Positions 5,065 to 6,185 of a stretch of DNA of 6,185 nucleotides are shown in pieces; position 1 is the first letter of the stretch, and the number at the start of each line of letters is the position of its first letter. Source of the stretch: an uncultured Eubacterium sp. (GTDB taxonomy: Bacteria; Bacillota; Clostridia; Lachnospirales; Lachnospiraceae); contig CAJTVR010000150.1 of the NCBI GenBank assembly GCA_910580075.1, forward strand, positions 1-6,185, given 5' to 3'. The position numbers were made by a program, and so were the translations under genes. A model generated the notes under the pieces. The model had not been told where the DNA came from. It searched no databases and was given only the letters and a program-made list of their open reading frames with translations.

Positions 5065-5898
5065 ATGGACAAAAAATTAATTTTTTTAGATATTGACGGA
5101 ACTTTAGTTTTCGCCATGCAGGCACCGTCTGCTCGTACAGCACAGGCAGTACGCAGTGCGCGGGTAAATGGCCATAAGGTGTTTTTATGTACGGGAAGGA
5201 ATATGCCGATTATTGGAAAGGATATCCTGGATGTGGGATTTGACGGGGTGATCGCCAGCGCAGGGAGCCATGTAGAGACAGACGGAAAGATACTTTTTGA
5301 CAGTATCCTGCCGGAAGAAACCATTCAGGAATGCCTGTCTGTTTTCCATGAACATGATATGTATTGCAGGATTGAAACGCCGGAAGGCATTTATACAGAT
5401 CCGCAGATGGAGGAGCTGCTGCGCACAGCAGAGGCCGACCCGGCAAACTCAGAGCTGATCCGGATGCAGAAAGAGATCGAGGCAGGCATTCCGGTACTGC
5501 CTTATGACCGCTATCCGCATAAAGGGGCATATAAAATATGTTTTACGAGCAGAAACCTGGAATCAGTGGAAAAGACGAAAAAATATCTGGAAAGCAGGTT
5601 TGTCTATGCTGTGCATCCTTATGCAGACAGCAGCACCTGCTTTAACGGAGAGATTATTCCGAAAGGGATTCACAAGGGCAGGGGCATAGAACTGGTATGC
5701 AGCTATTATGGTGCGGCCCTGCAGGATACGGTTGCATTTGGCGACAGCATGAATGACTATGAGATGATGCAGACAGCAGGAATCAGTGTTGCAATGGGAA
5801 ATGCGTGTGAGGAGCTAAAGAGCATGTCAGATGTGGTCTGCGGCAGCGTATGGGATGATGGTATTTATTATGAATTTCAGAGAATGAAGCTGGCATAA
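5065..5898 (+). CDS. HAD-superfamily hydrolase, Cof/IIB subfamily sugar phosphatase candidate
   Basis: This 277-residue cytosolic protein is the usual length of Cof-type (subclass IIB) HAD phosphatases, which hydrolyse sugar phosphates and similar phosphomonoesters with Mg2+. All four HAD motifs are present. Motif I is FLDIDGTL with nucleophile D9 and acid/base D11; motif II is LCTGR with T43; the motif III lysine lies in PKGIHKGRGIEL (most likely K204); motif IV is FGDSMND with D227 and D231. The long segment between motifs II and III (about 80-190) is the C2 cap. ATG 5065 is chosen, with a modest GGGGA 6 nt upstream; ATG 5044 has no site. It lies 140 bp after the permease gene on the same strand and is probably co-transcribed, which suggests it acts on the imported sugar phosphate or a derivative. 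Cof enzymes are broad in substrate, so the true one is unknown. No clear terminator follows. Confidence 0.9.
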   Translation: MDKKLIFLDIDGTLVFAMQAPSARTAQAVRSARVNGHKVFLCTGRNMPIIGKDILDVGFDGVIASAGSHVETDGKILFDSILPEETIQECLSVFHEHDMYCRIETPEGIYTDPQMEELLRTAEADPANSELIRMQKEIEAGIPVLPYDRYPHKGAYKICFTSRNLESVEKTKKYLESRFVYAVHPYADSSTCFNGEIIPKGIHKGRGIELVCSYYGAALQDTVAFGDSMNDYEMMQTAGISVAMGNACEELKSMSDVVCGSVWDDGIYYEFQRMKLA

Positions 5899-6090
5899 AA
5901 TGTCCGAAGCGGGTTTTGGGCGGTGAAGGGAAGAAGGACTGGGACGGGAATGAGAGATCTGGTTAGAATTTGATAAAATGTGATAAGTTTAGACAATATT
6001 CATATTTTATTTACAAAATATTTTAGTCCGTGCTTGACAGAATCTGATGATGGCGATACCGGTCGAAAAATAGGATTTCTTGTAGAAAAG
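5899..6090. other. Gene-free AT-rich spacer
   Basis: No open frame with a plausible start and ribosome site is visible on either strand. A purine-rich stretch (about 5915-5960) gives way to AT-rich sequence. ATATTTT (6002-6008) and AAAATAT (6015-6021) form a weak AT hairpin followed by TTTT. This is the only terminator-like structure after the HAD gene, and it is poor. An isolated TTGACA at 6034-6039 has no matching -10. Confidence 0.5.
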
Positions 6091-6099
6091 TGATATAAT
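6091..6099 (+). promoter_or_regulatory. Extended -10 promoter pointing off the right edge
   Basis: TGATATAAT contains a perfect TATAAT (6094-6099) preceded by the TGN extension that can replace a -35 box. The -35 window (TAGGAT, 6071-6076) is poor. It would start a transcript near 6106 running out of the window. Confidence 0.45.
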
Positions 6100-6103
6100 T
6101 TGA

Positions 6104-6133
6104 AAAATAACGGAAAATAAGAAAAGTTATTTT
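6104..6133 (+). repeat. 8-bp perfect inverted repeat after the right-edge promoter
   Basis: AAAATAAC (6104-6111) and GTTATTTT (6126-6133) flank a 14-nt purine-rich loop. The repeat begins at the predicted transcription start, so it could be an operator or a leader hairpin. Confidence 0.45.
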
Positions 6134-6140
6134 GTAACTG

Positions 6141-6184
6141 TTCAGGACACCCATTATCCAAAGATGAAATCTGGATTTCCTGAA
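6141..6184 (+). repeat. Bipartite stem-loop at the right edge
   Basis: TTCAGGA (6141-6147) pairs with TCCTGAA (6178-6184), and inside it ATCCA (6156-6160) pairs with TGGAT (6172-6176) around an 11-nt loop. It may be a leader RNA structure or the start of a repeat element. It matches no riboswitch class I know, and the window ends immediately after it. Confidence 0.4.
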
Positions 6185-6185
6185 A

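Noticed and set aside
6034..6060. TTGACA as the -35 box of a promoter in the right spacer
   Set aside because: No hexamer resembling TATAAT lies 15-19 bp downstream (TACCGG/GATACC only).
1..6185. CRISPR arrays, tRNA or rRNA genes, phage or defence systems
   Set aside because: No regularly spaced repeats, cloverleaf sequences or recognisable defence, toxin-antitoxin or phage proteins were seen on either strand.

Overview
The window looks like chromosomal DNA from a gut-type Firmicute, most likely a Lachnospiraceae/Clostridia member. This is inferred from the moderate GC content, strong AGGAGG-type ribosome binding sites, consensus sigma-A promoters, a sucrose-class PTS permease, a Firmicute-style sugar AraC regulator and an IS3-type transposase relic of a kind familiar from that group. 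No rRNA or marker gene is present, so the genus is not determined.

Layout: (1) 1-441 is a dead IS3-family OrfB relic, cut by the left edge, frameshifted, internally deleted and possibly chimeric, followed by a hairpin. (2) 545-1712 is a two-gene operon, a RimJ/RimL-type GNAT acetyltransferase and a TetR-family regulator. It is driven by a perfect TTGACA-N17-TATAAT promoter that carries two GACA-N4-TGTC operator candidates. (3) 1713-1906 separates convergent genes and holds a large nested hairpin that works as a terminator. (4) 1907-2719, on the minus strand, is an AraC-family sugar regulator. (5) 2720-2950 is a dense divergent control region with a 21-bp-phased direct repeat, an 18-bp palindrome built of two back-to-back -10 boxes, and a structured leader. 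(6) 2951-4924 is a complete PTS EIIBCA permease of the sucrose/trehalose class. (7) 5065-5898 is a Cof-type HAD phosphatase, after a 140-bp gap holding a long hairpin. (8) 5899-6185 has no gene but shows an extended -10 promoter and stem-loops leading to something beyond the right edge.

How the genes work together (inference): the AraC protein probably senses a sugar and activates the divergent permease gene. EIIBCA imports and phosphorylates that sugar, and the HAD enzyme probably removes phosphate from the imported product or a derivative. No phospho-glycosidase or sugar kinase is visible, so the substrate is open. The GNAT/TetR operon looks independent, an autoregulated ligand-responsive unit that may chemically modify a small molecule or a protein.
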